A DNA stretch of 64,000 nucleotides from Topomyia yanbarensis. Lineage: Eukaryota > Arthropoda > Insecta > Diptera > Culicidae. Shown piece by piece: positions 63,229 through 64,000 of this stretch (the stretch's first letter is position 1; each line of letters opens with the position of its first letter). The position numbers and the translations under genes were made by a program. The notes below the pieces were generated by a model, which saw only the letters and a list, made by a program, of their open reading frames with translations, was not told the origin of the DNA and made no database searches. The stretch spans positions 64,893,771-64,957,770 of the forward strand of contig NC_080672.1 in NCBI RefSeq assembly GCF_030247195.1. Reading direction: 5' to 3'.

Positions 63229-63911
63229 TTGAATAACATATTTTCTCCAATTTTTGTGACAACTGAATGAGAATTAGATTTTTAATGGAAATTTTAACAT
63301 CGCTGTATCAGACAATTCTAATGAAATTCATTTTCGAAGTCACAATATCTATCTTCACTTCAAAAACGTGTCGCTTTTTCAATTTTTATCCGATCCGATG
63401 GGCACAACAAGTTTCATTTTAAAGGACATTTAAAGAACTTGGTGATCATTTCATAATGTTCGCCAAATTTGATTCGAACTATGTAATATTATTACAAACA
63501 TATCTTAAGTGGGTTGATAGCAAATTCTTTTTTCACAAATAGGATACATTCTACAATCAGGTAAAACAGTTCGGAACGGTCACTTATTATACATTCTATG
63601 TGAAATCATCTCTACTATTCGAATTTCAAGGTCTCGTTTTGCCCCTTTTTTCCCGGAGTGGTTTAAAATCGACATTTTTAAATGTTTTCTGAGATGGAGG
63701 AGCATTGATTAGTGCAAATAGCAACTGAATTGAACGTAAACAAACACTTTTTGAAGAGATTGAAAGTTTTGATCCAATTATTATGTTGTTATATCTAGTA
63801 TCAGTTATATCTAATAAGTAAAAAAGATTTATCATAAAAATGGTATTATGCTTATAAGAAAGGTTCGATAACACTGTATGGGAAAATTTATCTCATGTTT
63901 TACTTTTGATA
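63229..63911. other. AT-rich non-coding sequence
   Basis: No gene or repeat boundary is recognised. Confidence 0.4.
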
Positions 63912-64000
63912 TTAACCCATTATTGCCCAACTTATTTTTCAAGCGCAACACAAATTGTGTTTTCCGATCGATGAAAAATGATGTGGTCATTCCAGTAAAA
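63912..64000. mobile_element. End of a TTAA-type MITE, cut by the window edge
   Basis: TTAACCCATTATTGCCCAAC resembles the ends of the TTAA-flanked element at 25943-26453. The rest lies outside the window. Confidence 0.5.

Overview
The window looks like a transposon-dense, gene-poor stretch of insect nuclear DNA, most likely from a mosquito. The evidence is AT-rich non-coding DNA, tRNA-derived SINEs, CA and TATG microsatellites embedded in repeats, many small TIR elements (MITEs), and non-LTR retrotransposons of the I, R1, CR1 and Jockey types. The mosquito assignment is inference from this repeat repertoire. I found no host protein-coding gene, rRNA, functional tRNA or CRISPR array that I can support. 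All long open reading frames belong to retrotransposons.

Layout. 0.5-1.7 kb: an old, diverged long-period tandem repeat. 4.4-9.2 kb: SINEs, an unclassified DNA transposon with ~500 bp inverted repeats, a broken transposase-like fragment and a 476 bp octamer array, a TA-flanked MITE and a hAT-type end, then a 118 bp tandem repeat. 10.1-14.15 kb: three nearly identical ~1.2 kb units of a repeat family (here called Y), each with a microsatellite and an end hairpin. 16.7-17.7 kb: a broken retrotransposon ORF1. 18.2-22.97 kb: an apparently complete CR1-type element with a PHD-finger ORF1 and an endonuclease/RT ORF2. 24.15-25.15 kb: a hAT-like element with an 8 bp target duplication, itself carrying a deleted mariner-like element. 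25.3-26.45 kb: a Jockey pol fossil and a TTAA-flanked MITE. 28.4-29.6 kb: a TIR element.

30.98-38.19 kb is a nest at least three levels deep. An inverted-repeat arm of the 4.7-7.3 kb transposon family is split by a minus-strand Y element. That element's TATG/CATA microsatellite is in turn split by an R1-clade retrotransposon with an intact 1012-residue EN/RT ORF, a poly(A) tail and CATA repeats on both sides, the arrangement known for Waldo-type elements. 43.6-44.65 kb holds a 5'-truncated Penelope-like element with a GIY-YIG domain.

45.36-57.70 kb is one I-superfamily retrotransposon inserted into another near-identical one, both on the minus strand. The inner copy (47144-53258) is complete, with two intact ORFs. 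It sits in the outer copy's ORF2 just before the RNase H domain and is bounded by the 13 bp duplication ATTTGGAACCACT. Leaving out the insert and one duplicate gives an outer ORF2 of 3687 nt, exactly the inner length. The outer copy has its own target duplication. This points to recent activity of the family.

The rest (57.7-64 kb) is AT-rich DNA with small TIR elements and a SINE fragment. The protein-coding parts act only in retrotransposition: ORF1 proteins bind RNA, and ORF2 proteins nick DNA and reverse-transcribe.
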